Source of the DNA: Thermoanaerobaculia bacterium
GTDB lineage: Bacteria; Acidobacteriota; Thermoanaerobaculia; Multivoradales; Multivoraceae
DNA length: 64,000 bases
Reading direction: 5' to 3'
Assembly (NCBI GenBank): GCA_022826745.1
Contig: JAJDUI010000008.1
Coordinates: forward strand, 203,283-267,282
This document shows, piece by piece, positions 1 to 8,346 of this stretch; the stretch's first letter is position 1, and the number at the start of each line of letters is the position of its first letter. The notes under the pieces were generated by a model that did not search any database, was not told the DNA's origin, and saw nothing but the letters and a program-made list of their open reading frames with translations. Both the position numbers and the translations under genes were made by a program.

Positions 1-3000
1 TGGTGGCAGGTCGCGCAGCCGGCCTCGAGGAAGAGCAGGCGGCCGCGCTCGAGTTCCTCGTCGCTTGCCGCCGGCGCGGCGTCCAGGGGAGCGACGTCGG
101 TCTCCAGCATCTCGTACTTCCAGTCGGCGACGAAGGCGCGCTGTGGAACGTCCGGGGCGAGCCGGGGGGCGGCGTAGCGGGTGACCGCCGCGCCGTCGAG
201 CCGCTTGACCACGCGCATCGTGCCCTTCATCAGGATCCAGTGTCCGGGGAAGGTGCAGACGAAGGGATAGAGGCCAGGTTCCTTCGGGGCGTTGAAGCTC
301 AGGACCTCCGTTTCGCCCGGCTGGACCAGGCCGGTGCGGAAGAGGACCAGGCGCGTCTTCGGGACGTAGCCGGAGGCCTCGGCCCCGGCCGGGTTACGCT
401 CCGCCTCGGCGTCGGCGGCGCGGCCGACTTCTTCGAGCGCTCCGGGCCTCGTGACGACGACGTTGTGGGGCATCACGTCGATGTTCTCGAAGGTGATCTC
501 GACCGGCCCTCCGGCGCGCACCGTGAACTCCTCGAGGTCGAACAGCATCTGGTGGGGGACGGGTCGGAGCGTGACGATCGCGGCGCCCAGGTTCACGATC
601 TCTTCCCGGAGATCGCCGCCGCCCTCGGCGCCGCTGCGATCGATCCGCCGGTCGGCGAGGCGCAGGCCCAGGTCGTGGATGCGCCGGTAGCGCGGCGAAG
701 TCAGTTCGCGGGGCGGTGCGTCGCGGAGGGCGGCCAGGATCGGACCGGCGAGCGCGTCCTCGTCGCCGCCGGCGGGCCAGGCGTCGGCGGCCTCGGCGGT
801 CAGTTGGCCGAGGCCTTCGAGCGCCGCCAGCCCGATCGCGGGATCGGAGACGAGGTCGGCCAGTCTCCGGAAACTGCGGCCTGCGTCCCGGGTGATGCCG
901 GCGAGCGTCCGGACCGCCGCGTCGAGCACGCTCCGGTCGCGCCTCCGGCGATCGTCGAACAGGGATGAGACGTCAGTGTAGGCCTCTGCACGGAGCGCCG
1001 GCGGCAGGTGGTCCACGGCCCGCAGCCAGTCGATCAACTGGTCGTCGGTCCGGCGGCGGGGCAGCACGTTGCCCGGCGCCGGGTCGCCCGTGGCCGCGAT
1101 CAACGCGGCGATGGCGGCGCTTCGCGTCCGCTGCCGGGCGCCGTTCCGGGCCAGGGCTTCGAACTCGCTGCGGGCGGCGAGCAGGGAAGCTGCGTCCTGT
1201 TCCATCAGGAGCAGGGCGATCCGGTCGAAACGTTCCGGGTCGGCGGACCGATCCTGGTCCAGTTCAGCCAGTTCGCCGGCCAGGAGCATGGCCGGCGTTT
1301 CCCGGATGAAACGGCTGCCGCGCTCGCCGCTGGTAAGGCTCGTGAGTGCCTGGCGCTGGCGCTCGACGTCGGCGTCGGCACGGCGGAGCACCGCGCGGTC
1401 GACCAGGGAGTGAGCGGGCAGGCGCTCGAGCTTCCGGGTCGACAGGCGGCTCAGCAGGTAGCCGGCCTCCGACGGCGCCAGGGAATCCAGCAACGGCGGC
1501 TCGCGGTCCGACTCGAGCGCCGGGAGCCAGAAGTCCTCCAGGGTGTCGACCGTCTCGCCGAGGACGTAGTCGAGGTAGTAGTCGGTCTGCTGGTCCAGCG
1601 TCTTGAGGGCCGCCAGCGCCGCCGGCTCCGATTCCAGATAGCTCAGACCGAGCAGGGCTTCCAGGCGGGTCCGCGGGAAGGAATCCTCGGCGCGGGTGGC
1701 CAGGATCGACAGGGGATCGTCCAGTTCACGCCGCCAGAAGCGGGCGACCCGGGTCGCCGCCGCGCGGGCCCGCGGTTCGGGGGAGTCGAGCATGCGGCCG
1801 AGCAGCTCCGGTTCGACGACGTTCAGGTTCTGGTGGAGCCACAAGGCTTCCAGGCGGTGGTGCTCCAGCTCGGAGACGTTCGCGTCGTCGCCGGCGGCGC
1901 GCTGGCGCGCGTCGACATCGTCCAGCCACGCCTCGACCGCGGCCAGCACTTCGTCGCGCGGCCGCTCGCGGAGTTCGCGGCGGGCACGGTAGCGGGTGCG
2001 GTCCTCGTAGCTCTCCAGGAGGCGGACGAGCTCCGGTGTCGAGGCGCCGGCGATCCCGGGCGGCTCGAGCAGCGGCCGCGAGCCGTGCCGGACGCGCCAG
2101 ATCCGGCCGTGGTCGTGGTCGCGGCGTTCGTCCCGGAGCGAGTACTGCATGTGGCCGATCAGCGGGTTGAACCAGTCGACGACGTAGAGCGAGCCGTCCG
2201 GGGCGAACTGCAGGTCGACGGGCCGGAAGTTGATGTCGGTCGAGTAGAGGAGAGGCTCGACCTCCTCGGAGGTGAAGCCCGAGTCCTCCTCGATCACCCG
2301 GTGCTGCTTGATGCCCTGGAAGCCGATCGTGTTATTGATCAGGAAGTTGCCCTGCGCCTCGTCCGGGAAGTGGCGGGAACTCACGATCTCGCAGCCGGAC
2401 GTCGGCCGGACGATCGACGTGAACACCTTCATCCGCCGCCGCTTCGTCGGGTAGGGCGCGTTGCCGGTGATCGGGGCGCCGAAGTAGTTCGAGCCGCCGG
2501 AGGCGTCGGCGATGAAGTTCTGCCCCCAGCGGTCGAAGACGTGGCCCCAGGGATTGGCGAACGGGTAGGAGACGAAGACCTCGAGGTGGAAGCGGTTCGG
2601 CTTGTAACGGAACACGCCGGCATCGACCAGCCGCACGGGGCCGTGGGGCGTCTCGACCTGGCTGTGGTGGAACACGCCCTCCTGGAAGTAGAGCGCGCCG
2701 CCGGGTCCCCAGGTGAAGGCGGAGATCGAGTGGTGGCTGTCCTCGGTGCCGAAGCCGTGGAGGATGACATCGTAGCGGTCGGCCACATCGTCGCCGTCGG
2801 TGTCCTCGATGAACATCAGGTTCGGCTGCTGCGCCACGTAGACGCCGCCGTCGCCGAGCTCGAAGCCGGTCGGCACGTGGAGACCGCTGGCGAACACCGT
2901 GTGGTGATCGGCCCGGCCGTCGCCGTCGCGGTCTTCGAGAATCACGATCTTGTCGTCGGGCTCCTCGTCCGGGAGTCTCTGAGGATAGGAGGGCATCGTT

Positions 3001-3266
3001 GCGACCCACAGCCGGCCCCGGGAGTCGAAGGTCAGGGCGACCGGGTTGCCGATCGGGAAGTCCTGCTCGGAGGCGAACAGCGAGACCTCGTAGCCCTCGG
3101 CCGGGTGGAGGTGCTGCAGTGCGAAGGCGGGGTCCCGGGCTTCGTAGCGCGGCTCGCCGCCGAGGTTCGGCTCCTCGTCGGCGACGTTCTGGGCGAAGGC
3201 CGGGCCGGAAGCGTGAGCCGCGGCCAGAAGTGCAACGAGCGGAACAAGGTCGATCGGTCTACTCAT
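1..3266 (-). CDS. Secreted PVC-type dehydrogenase with cupredoxin and cytochrome c domains (3' end off window)
   Basis: Translating the minus strand from ATG at 3266 gives 1,088 codons with no stop, running off the left edge, so the C-terminus is missing. Residues 1-26 form a Sec signal peptide ending FAQ. Residues ~50-400 resemble the beta-propeller of PVC-type membrane-bound dehydrogenases. Residues ~410-850 are an Arg/Leu/Glu-rich helical, HEAT-like stretch. Residues ~880-1020 are a blue-copper domain with His934, Cys1004, His1009 and Met1013 in azurin order. The last visible residues, CATCH (1084-1088), are a c-type haem attachment site. Inferred role: periplasmic oxidation of an unknown sugar or alcohol, with copper and haem carriers built into one chain. 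The ATG overlaps the stop of the upstream SGNH gene by 4 bp, so the two are co-translated. The long plus-strand frames over this region have no recognisable domains. Confidence 0.85.
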   Translation of the reverse strand, partial: MSRPIDLVPLVALLAAAHASGPAFAQNVADEEPNLGGEPRYEARDPAFALQHLHPAEGYEVSLFASEQDFPIGNPVALTFDSRGRLWVATMPSYPQRLPDEEPDDKIVILEDRDGDGRADHHTVFASGLHVPTGFELGDGGVYVAQQPNLMFIEDTDGDDVADRYDVILHGFGTEDSHHSISAFTWGPGGALYFQEGVFHHSQVETPHGPVRLVDAGVFRYKPNRFHLEVFVSYPFANPWGHVFDRWGQNFIADASGGSNYFGAPITGNAPYPTKRRRMKVFTSIVRPTSGCEIVSSRHFPDEAQGNFLINNTIGFQGIKQHRVIEEDSGFTSEEVEPLLYSTDINFRPVDLQFAPDGSLYVVDWFNPLIGHMQYSLRDERRDHDHGRIWRVRHGSRPLLEPPGIAGASTPELVRLLESYEDRTRYRARRELRERPRDEVLAAVEAWLDDVDARQRAAGDDANVSELEHHRLEALWLHQNLNVVEPELLGRMLDSPEPRARAAATRVARFWRRELDDPLSILATRAEDSFPRTRLEALLGLSYLESEPAALAALKTLDQQTDYYLDYVLGETVDTLEDFWLPALESDREPPLLDSLAPSEAGYLLSRLSTRKLERLPAHSLVDRAVLRRADADVERQRQALTSLTSGERGSRFIRETPAMLLAGELAELDQDRSADPERFDRIALLLMEQDAASLLAARSEFEALARNGARQRTRSAAIAALIAATGDPAPGNVLPRRRTDDQLIDWLRAVDHLPPALRAEAYTDVSSLFDDRRRRDRSVLDAAVRTLAGITRDAGRSFRRLADLVSDPAIGLAALEGLGQLTAEAADAWPAGGDEDALAGPILAALRDAPPRELTSPRYRRIHDLGLRLADRRIDRSGAEGGGDLREEIVNLGAAIVTLRPVPHQMLFDLEEFTVRAGGPVEITFENIDVMPHNVVVTRPGALEEVGRAADAEAERNPAGAEASGYVPKTRLVLFRTGLVQPGETEVLSFNAPKEPGLYPFVCTFPGHWILMKGTMRVVKRLDGAAVTRYAAPRLAPDVPQRAFVADWKYEMLETDVAPLDAAPAASDEELERGRLLFLEAGCATCH

Positions 3267-4426
3267 CGGTCGACGCGCTCCAGTCGCCAGGTTTCGCCCG
3301 ACCAAGCCAGGTCGCCGGCCTCGTCGTCGAGTTCGCCGACGAGTTCGTCGAAGCGAACCATCTCGGGCGGGAACGAGTGAACGCCGAAAGGCTCCTTGCG
3401 CCCGCCGTAGATGTAATAGCCGTTCACGGCGCGGTAGCGGTCGAAGAACAGCCGGCTCTTGCGCAGCACGACGCGGCGCAGGCCGTCGCCGGCCTCCACC
3501 AGCGCGGTGATGGCCGGCGTCGCCTGAATGTCGAGTCCCTCGGCCCAGTCAGCGTCGCTGGCGGCGGCCAGGGTCTGGTCGCCGCGCCGCAGGGCGTAGT
3601 AGCCGGGCGCCAGGTCGCCGACGCTGATCCGGAGGCGGTCCGGCTTCCCGTGAGGCCCCGGTGGCAGAACCGGCGGGCGGATCTCCAGTCCCGCCCCGCC
3701 TTCGGCCGAGGCGACCACGGTGCCCGGCGCTGAAGCGCCGAGCGCGTCGAGCAGCACCCGGGAGGCGTGCCAGTAGCCGGCCTCGTTCAGATGCAGGCCG
3801 TTGACGGTCAACGGCGCCGGCGCGCCGGTGAAGGCGGCCGCGACGCCGTCGAAGATGTCGAGGAACGGCACGCCGTTCTCGGCCGCGACGGCCTCGGCCG
3901 CCTCGGCGTAGAGCCGCAGGTCGGCGTTGCGGCGTTCGACCGCCTCCGCGCCGAGACCGCGACCGGAGGGCAGCGCCTGCTGCGGTATCGGCGAAACGAG
4001 GGCGATACGCGCCGGCTCGGAGCCGTTGTAGAGCTGCTTCGAGACATGGCGGAGCAGTCTTCCGAGGTCGTTCCTGAACGCCGGCAGACCCTCGTTGCCG
4101 GCGAACGACTCGTTGGCGCCATAGAACAGCAGCACGACGTCCGCGCCCTGCGCCTCGAGATGACGGTCGACCGCGCCGAAGTCCAGCGGGCGTGGCCTGA
4201 GCGCCGCTTCGTCGGCCGACCAGGCGAGGTTGCGCACCGACAGCTCCAGGTCGGGGAACGCCGCCAGCAGGCCGCTCTCGAAGTAGCCGAAGAGCTGGAA
4301 TCGCTCGGCGAACGTGTTGCCCACCAGGCAGAGCCGGTCGCCGTGGCGAAGCTCAAGCGTGGAGGCCCCCGTTGCGGAGGCGCCGGCCGCGACGATTGCG
4401 AGCAGAAGGGCGGACAGTTTCTTCAC
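3263..4426 (-). CDS. Secreted SGNH-like hydrolase paired with the PVC-type dehydrogenase
   Basis: I place the start at GTG 4426 because it gives a classic signal peptide (VKKLSALLLAIVAAG); an in-frame ATG at 4465 would add 13 residues ahead of it. The fold follows the SGNH/GDSL order: block I is VGNTFAER (36-38 GNT, instead of the usual GDS), block III is FYGANES and block V is NGLHLNEAGY. The usual nucleophile Ser is therefore replaced by Thr, so catalysis may be altered or absent. The second half is beta-rich and ends near residue 387. Relatives of this GNT-type family commonly sit beside PVC-type dehydrogenases, as here, where the stop overlaps the dehydrogenase ATG by 4 bp. Exported; substrate unknown, probably a carbohydrate ester or carbohydrate. 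Confidence 0.75.
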   Translation of the reverse strand: MKKLSALLLAIVAAGASATGASTLELRHGDRLCLVGNTFAERFQLFGYFESGLLAAFPDLELSVRNLAWSADEAALRPRPLDFGAVDRHLEAQGADVVLLFYGANESFAGNEGLPAFRNDLGRLLRHVSKQLYNGSEPARIALVSPIPQQALPSGRGLGAEAVERRNADLRLYAEAAEAVAAENGVPFLDIFDGVAAAFTGAPAPLTVNGLHLNEAGYWHASRVLLDALGASAPGTVVASAEGGAGLEIRPPVLPPGPHGKPDRLRISVGDLAPGYYALRRGDQTLAAASDADWAEGLDIQATPAITALVEAGDGLRRVVLRKSRLFFDRYRAVNGYYIYGGRKEPFGVHSFPPEMVRFDELVGELDDEAGDLAWSGETWRLERVDR

Positions 4427-4500
4427 GCGCGGTCGGGGATCGTAACAGCCGGCAATCGGCCGCACGCGTCCGCGGCGCTTCGATAGGGTTGCCGCTTCCG

Positions 4501-6285
4501 ATGAGCGGAATGCGACTGGAAGGGATGGCCGCCGCTTTGCTCATGCCGGTGGCGCTGGTTGCGCTGGCCGCGCTGGTCGCCTGCGCGCCGGCTCCCGACG
4601 CCCGCGACCAGCTCTACGCCCTGTTCGACGAGGATTGGGCGGCCAGGCTCGTCGAGAGCCCGCAATTCGCAACGAGCGTCGGCGATCACAGCCGGAACGA
4701 CGAACTGGCGGACATGAGCCTCGAGGCGATCGAGCGCCGGGTGGAACGGCGCCGCGACGTGCTGAGGCGCCTCGAGGAAATCGACGTCTCCGGGCTCAGC
4801 GCGGCGGACCGGATCAACGCCCGGATGTTCGAGCGCCAGCTTCGGAGCAGCGTGCAGGGCTTCGAGTTCGGCGGCTACGAGATGCCGCTCAACGCGGACT
4901 CCGGTTTCCACATGGGGTTCGCCCGCATGCACCGCCCGATGCCGTTCCGGACCGCGGACCACTACGACGACTACATCGCCAGGATGCGGGCGATCCCGGC
5001 CTACTTCGAGCAGCAGCAGGGCCACATGCGCGCGGGGATCGAGCGCGGCTTCACGCTGCCGCGGGTGACGCTTGAGGGCTACGAGGACACGATCTCAGCC
5101 CACATCGTCGACGACCCGCAGGACAGCGCCTTCTGGGCGCCGTTCGAGGAGGTGCCGGCGTCGGTGGGAGAGATGGACCGCGAGCGGATCCTGACCGATG
5201 CCGAGGCCGCGATTACCGACGCGGTCGTGCCGGCCTACCAGGGTTTCTACGACTTCTTCGTCGGCGAGTACCTGCCGGGGGCCCGGGAGACCATCGGCGC
5301 CTCCGACCTGCCGGACGGCCAGGCGTACTACGCGGACCAGGTGCGCTGGTTCACCACCCTCGACGTCACGCCGCAGGAGGTGCACGAGATCGGCCTCGGC
5401 GAGGTCGCGCGGATCCGGGCCGAGATGGCGGAAGTGATCCGCGAGACCGGCTTCGAGGGTTCCTACGCCGAGTTCCTCGACTTCCTGCGCAGCGATCCGC
5501 GCTTCTACCCGAAGACCGCGCAGGAGCTGCTGGAGCGCGCCGCCTGGATCGCCAAGACGATGGACGGCAAGCTGCCGTCCCTGTTCGCGACCCTGCCGCG
5601 GGTTCCCTACACGGTCGAGCCGGTCCCGGACCACATGGCGCCGAAGTACACCGCCGGCCGCTACGTGTCCGCCCCGTACAACAGCACGCAGCCGGGCATC
5701 TACTGGGTCAACACCTACAACCTCCCGAGCCGGCCCCTCTACCCGCTGGCGGCGCTCACCCTGCACGAGGCGGTGCCGGGGCATCATCTCCAGACCGCGC
5801 TCGCGGCCGAGATGGACGCGGTCCCCGAGTTCCGCCGCCACGACTACCTCTCGGCCTTCGGTGAGGGGTGGGCGCTTTACGCCGAGTACCTCGGGCTCGA
5901 GGCGGGCATCTACGAGGATCCGTACAGCAACTTCGGCCGCCTGACCTACGAGATCTGGCGGGCCTGCCGGCTCGTCGTCGACACCGGAGTACACGCCCTG
6001 GGCTGGACGCGCCAGCAGATGCTCGACTACCTGGCCGAGAACACGGCGCTCTCCCTCCACGAGGTCACGACCGAAACGGACCGCTACATCAGTTGGCCGG
6101 GCCAGGCCCTCGCCTACAAGATCGGCGAACTGAAGATCCGGGAACTGCGGGCAAGGGCCGAGGAGGCGCTCGGCGCGGACTTCGATGTTCGCCACTTCCA
6201 CGATGCGGTGCTCGCCAATGGCTCCGTGCCGCTCGACATCCTGGAAGAGCTGATCAACGCCTGGATCGAAGAGCAGAAGCCATAG
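4501..6285 (+). CDS. DUF885-family zinc peptidase-like lipoprotein
   Basis: 594 aa from ATG 4501; a second ATG at 4510 is also possible. The frame stays open upstream to 4372, but the N-terminus from 4501 is a lipoprotein signal with lipobox LVAC, which decides the start. DUF885 proteins are predicted metallopeptidases. The diagnostic HEAVPGHH (His422, Glu423, His428) and GEGWALYAE motifs are both present, in the expected C-terminal third. Expected to be membrane-anchored in the periplasm and to degrade peptides. It is divergent from the SGNH gene across a 74-bp gap. A TAGGGT hexamer at 4484-4489 is a possible -10 box. The C-terminal codons are duplicated just downstream (see the 19-bp direct repeat). 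Confidence 0.88.
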   Translation: MSGMRLEGMAAALLMPVALVALAALVACAPAPDARDQLYALFDEDWAARLVESPQFATSVGDHSRNDELADMSLEAIERRVERRRDVLRRLEEIDVSGLSAADRINARMFERQLRSSVQGFEFGGYEMPLNADSGFHMGFARMHRPMPFRTADHYDDYIARMRAIPAYFEQQQGHMRAGIERGFTLPRVTLEGYEDTISAHIVDDPQDSAFWAPFEEVPASVGEMDRERILTDAEAAITDAVVPAYQGFYDFFVGEYLPGARETIGASDLPDGQAYYADQVRWFTTLDVTPQEVHEIGLGEVARIRAEMAEVIRETGFEGSYAEFLDFLRSDPRFYPKTAQELLERAAWIAKTMDGKLPSLFATLPRVPYTVEPVPDHMAPKYTAGRYVSAPYNSTQPGIYWVNTYNLPSRPLYPLAALTLHEAVPGHHLQTALAAEMDAVPEFRRHDYLSAFGEGWALYAEYLGLEAGIYEDPYSNFGRLTYEIWRACRLVVDTGVHALGWTRQQMLDYLAENTALSLHEVTTETDRYISWPGQALAYKIGELKIRELRARAEEALGADFDVRHFHDAVLANGSVPLDILEELINAWIEEQKP

Positions 6286-6334
6286 CAGGCTCGGGAAGTT
6301 CGAAGACTTGACCCCCGCCTGGATCGAAGAGCAG
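6258..6334 (+). repeat. 19-bp direct repeat duplicating the C-terminal codons of the DUF885 gene
   Basis: The 19 bases CGCCTGGATCGAAGAGCAG occur at 6258-6276, inside the DUF885 gene just before its stop, and again at 6316-6334, after the stop. Each copy is followed by nine bases ending in TAG. The second copy lies in a 79-bp gap with no gene and looks like a local duplication of the gene's last codons. Confidence 0.8.
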
Positions 6335-6364
6335 CGCCGGTAGCGCAACGCGCGGACTGCGAGG

Positions 6365-6868
6365 GTGATCGACTTTCTGATCTGGCTCGAGGAAACACGC
6401 CCGTCGACGTGGATGCGCGAGTCGGGTGGGGCGTTCTTCTCGAGCCTCGTCTTCCATTCGATCGGGATGGCCTTCGTGGCCGGTATCCACGTGGTGACGG
6501 ATCTCCGCATCCTCGGTGTCGCCCCGGGCGTGCCCCGGTCGCTCATGCGGCGTTACCTGCCGGTGCTGTGGGCGAGCCTCGTGGTGGTCACGCTGTCGGG
6601 ACTCGCGTTGCTCCTGGCGTATCCCGCCAAGGCTCTGACCAACCCCGTCTTCTACTTCAAGCTGGCGGCGATCGTCGCTGCGCTCTGGATCATGAGAGCG
6701 TTGATGCGCGGCGTGCTGGGGGACTCGCGTCGCGACCCCGTCCCGGCGCCCAGGAAAGAGAAAGTGCTGGCGGCGGTGTCCCTCGTGCTCTGGGTCGCCG
6801 TGATCACTTCGGGCCGCTTTCTCGCCTACACCGCGAAGGTCATGCTGGCCTCGCACCTGCTGTACTGA
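6365..6868 (+). CDS. Small integral membrane protein, DUF6644-like (copy 1)
   Basis: 167 aa from GTG 6365. There are four hydrophobic segments (about residues 22-45, 68-86, 95-113 and 137-160) with short polar loops. It is clearly paralogous to the next gene: both carry a DLR-[IL]-LG-[VI]-A-x-GVP loop after the first membrane segment, an NP-x-[FY]-x-[FI]-KL segment before the third, and a conserved GR in the last helix. I believe this is the DUF6644 family, whose function is not known; the assignment is from memory of the pattern. The two genes are 19 bp apart and likely form a heteromeric pair. The ribosome-binding site is poor. Confidence 0.72.
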   Translation: MIDFLIWLEETRPSTWMRESGGAFFSSLVFHSIGMAFVAGIHVVTDLRILGVAPGVPRSLMRRYLPVLWASLVVVTLSGLALLLAYPAKALTNPVFYFKLAAIVAALWIMRALMRGVLGDSRRDPVPAPRKEKVLAAVSLVLWVAVITSGRFLAYTAKVMLASHLLY

Positions 6869-6887
6869 GACGGAAACGGGCGAGGCG

Positions 6888-7394
6888 ATGGAAGACCTGC
6901 TGTACTCGATCGGCCAGAAGAGCGGCATCTACAGCTTCATGCACACCTCCTGGGGCTGGCCGACGGTGGAATCTCTCCACTTCCTGGGCCTCTCCCTGTT
7001 GATCGGCTGCATCGGTCTCTGGGACCTGCGCCTGCTCGGAATCGCCCGGGGCGTACCGATGGAGGCGCTGCACCGGCTCGTGCCCTGGGGCGTCGGCGGC
7101 TACGCCCTCAACCTCTGCACCGGCTTCCTGTTCCTGGTCAGCGCTCCGAACCAGTATCTCTACAACCCGGCGTTCCAGATCAAGCTGTCGCTGATGGCGA
7201 TCGCCGGCCTGAACATCCTGGTGTTCTACCGGTTCGCGTTCCGGCCGGTGCGGGCGGCCGCGGCGGGGGCGCCTGCACCGCCGGGCGCCCGGGCCGCGGC
7301 GGCGATCTCCCTGGCCTGCTGGATCGGCGTCATCGTCTGCGGCCGGCTGATCACCTACTTCCGGCCGCCCTACCACTGGTGCTTCTGGTGTTGA
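6888..7394 (+). CDS. Small integral membrane protein, DUF6644-like (copy 2)
   Basis: 168 aa from ATG 6888. It has the same four-helix layout as the preceding gene and the matching loop DLRLLGIARGVP. It starts with a longer amphipathic N-terminus (SGIYSFMHTSWGWPTVES) and ends YHWCFWC, rich in aromatic and Cys residues, which the paralogue lacks. Invariant His, Arg and Trp residues close to membrane faces would suit haem or quinone contact, but that is speculation. An intergenic palindrome cluster begins 6 bp after the stop. Confidence 0.72.
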   Translation: MEDLLYSIGQKSGIYSFMHTSWGWPTVESLHFLGLSLLIGCIGLWDLRLLGIARGVPMEALHRLVPWGVGGYALNLCTGFLFLVSAPNQYLYNPAFQIKLSLMAIAGLNILVFYRFAFRPVRAAAAGAPAPPGARAAAAISLACWIGVIVCGRLITYFRPPYHWCFWC

Positions 7395-7400
7395 AGAACT

Positions 7401-7490
7401 GGGTGCGCGGGTCAGTTGCCGGGGGTCTTCTGACCCCCGGACAGGACGCGGCGAAGCCCCATGGAATCAGCCGCCGGCTCTAGCCGGCGA
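7401..7490. repeat. Intergenic palindromic repeat, copy 1
   Basis: It begins GGGTGCGCGGGTC and contains a hairpin with 9-bp arms around TTCT (7419-7440, CCGGGGGTC/GACCCCCGG), then a second hairpin GCCGGC-TCTA-GCCGGC (7473-7488). The same ordered parts recur near 17.3, 22.4, 32.9, 48.9 and 57.1 kb. No T-run follows, so I do not call it a terminator. It fills the gap between two convergent genes. Confidence 0.75.
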
Positions 7491-7492
7491 CC

Positions 7493-8278
7493 TTAGCGGG
7501 GCGGGTCGTCTTCGTCGATGAAGCGAAACGGCGGTCGATCCGCGGGGTCGCCTTCCTCGACTGGCGCCCGCTCTTCCGGTTGGCCCGGCGCTTCGGGGGT
7601 CGTCGGGCTGACGGGGCGGGCGAGCTCGGCTTCGACTTGCTTGATCAGCTCTTCCGCGGATTGCTGCTGATCGAGCCCCGCCGCGGCGAGTTCCGCGTCG
7701 ATCAGGGCAAGTAGCTCGTCTGTCGTCAGGTCGTCGAGATTCTGCAGTTCGCCGCCGGTCGGAGCCGGCGACACGGGAGAGATCGCCACCGCCGGCTGTC
7801 CGGCTGGCGCGGCCTCGACGGCGACGTCGACGACCGGCGCGGCGGCGACGCGAGGCGCCGACGGTGATCCGGGATCCGGCGACTCCCCGATCAGGACGCC
7901 GGTCGCGGATGGCGGCAGGGTGCCGGAGCCGAGACCGACCTCGACGAGTCCCTCCGACTGCCGTACCTGGTAGGAAGGCAGGGCCGCTCGCAGGTCGACG
8001 ACCACGCGCAGGAAATCGGCATGCTCGCCGGTACGCACTTCGAAGGCCGGGCTGCCCTGTGGCGGCTGCGGCATCTCGGCGGCCGACTGGTCGACGCCGA
8101 AGATGTCGATCACGACGCGCGGCGGGCTTGACAGGGGGAAGTGCCGAACGGCCTGTGGATTCCGGGAGACGTCCAGCCGCAGGACATCGCCGTTCAGCCG
8201 GGCCGACGTGAGCTGGTTCGGCTGGGCCGCGACGGCGGAGCTCAGAAGCGTCGAGAGGAGGAGGATGAGAACTCTCAT
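7493..8278 (-). CDS. Secreted orphan AMIN-domain protein
   Basis: 261 aa with a signal peptide (MRVLILLLSTLLSSAVAAQ). Residues ~20-120 match an AMIN domain (the beta-domain found in AmiC amidases and PilQ secretins, which targets septum or peptidoglycan), with PRVVIDIFGV and LRVVVDL strand motifs. The rest is an Ala/Pro/Glu-rich tail containing a short helical segment (~175-225), with no amidase or secretin domain. It could be a free-standing cell-wall adaptor or a pilus-assembly accessory. It is convergent with the DUF6644-like pair and divergent from the S9 peptidase gene. Confidence 0.8.
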   Translation of the reverse strand: MRVLILLLSTLLSSAVAAQPNQLTSARLNGDVLRLDVSRNPQAVRHFPLSSPPRVVIDIFGVDQSAAEMPQPPQGSPAFEVRTGEHADFLRVVVDLRAALPSYQVRQSEGLVEVGLGSGTLPPSATGVLIGESPDPGSPSAPRVAAAPVVDVAVEAAPAGQPAVAISPVSPAPTGGELQNLDDLTTDELLALIDAELAAAGLDQQQSAEELIKQVEAELARPVSPTTPEAPGQPEERAPVEEGDPADRPPFRFIDEDDPPR

Positions 8279-8346
8279 GATGTGTTACCGCGGGGAACTC
8301 TAGCACCCGCCTGCCGCGGATCCGTGCGATAGCGTCCGCTCTAACC

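Noticed and set aside
1008..3380. A 790-codon plus-strand frame at the left end
   Set aside because: Antisense of the dehydrogenase read from ATG 3266; composition is typical of shadow frames.
7419..7440. Hairpin after the DUF6644-like pair as a rho-independent terminator
   Set aside because: No T-run on either side, and the hairpin recurs at other loci irrespective of gene orientation, so it is part of the repeat family.
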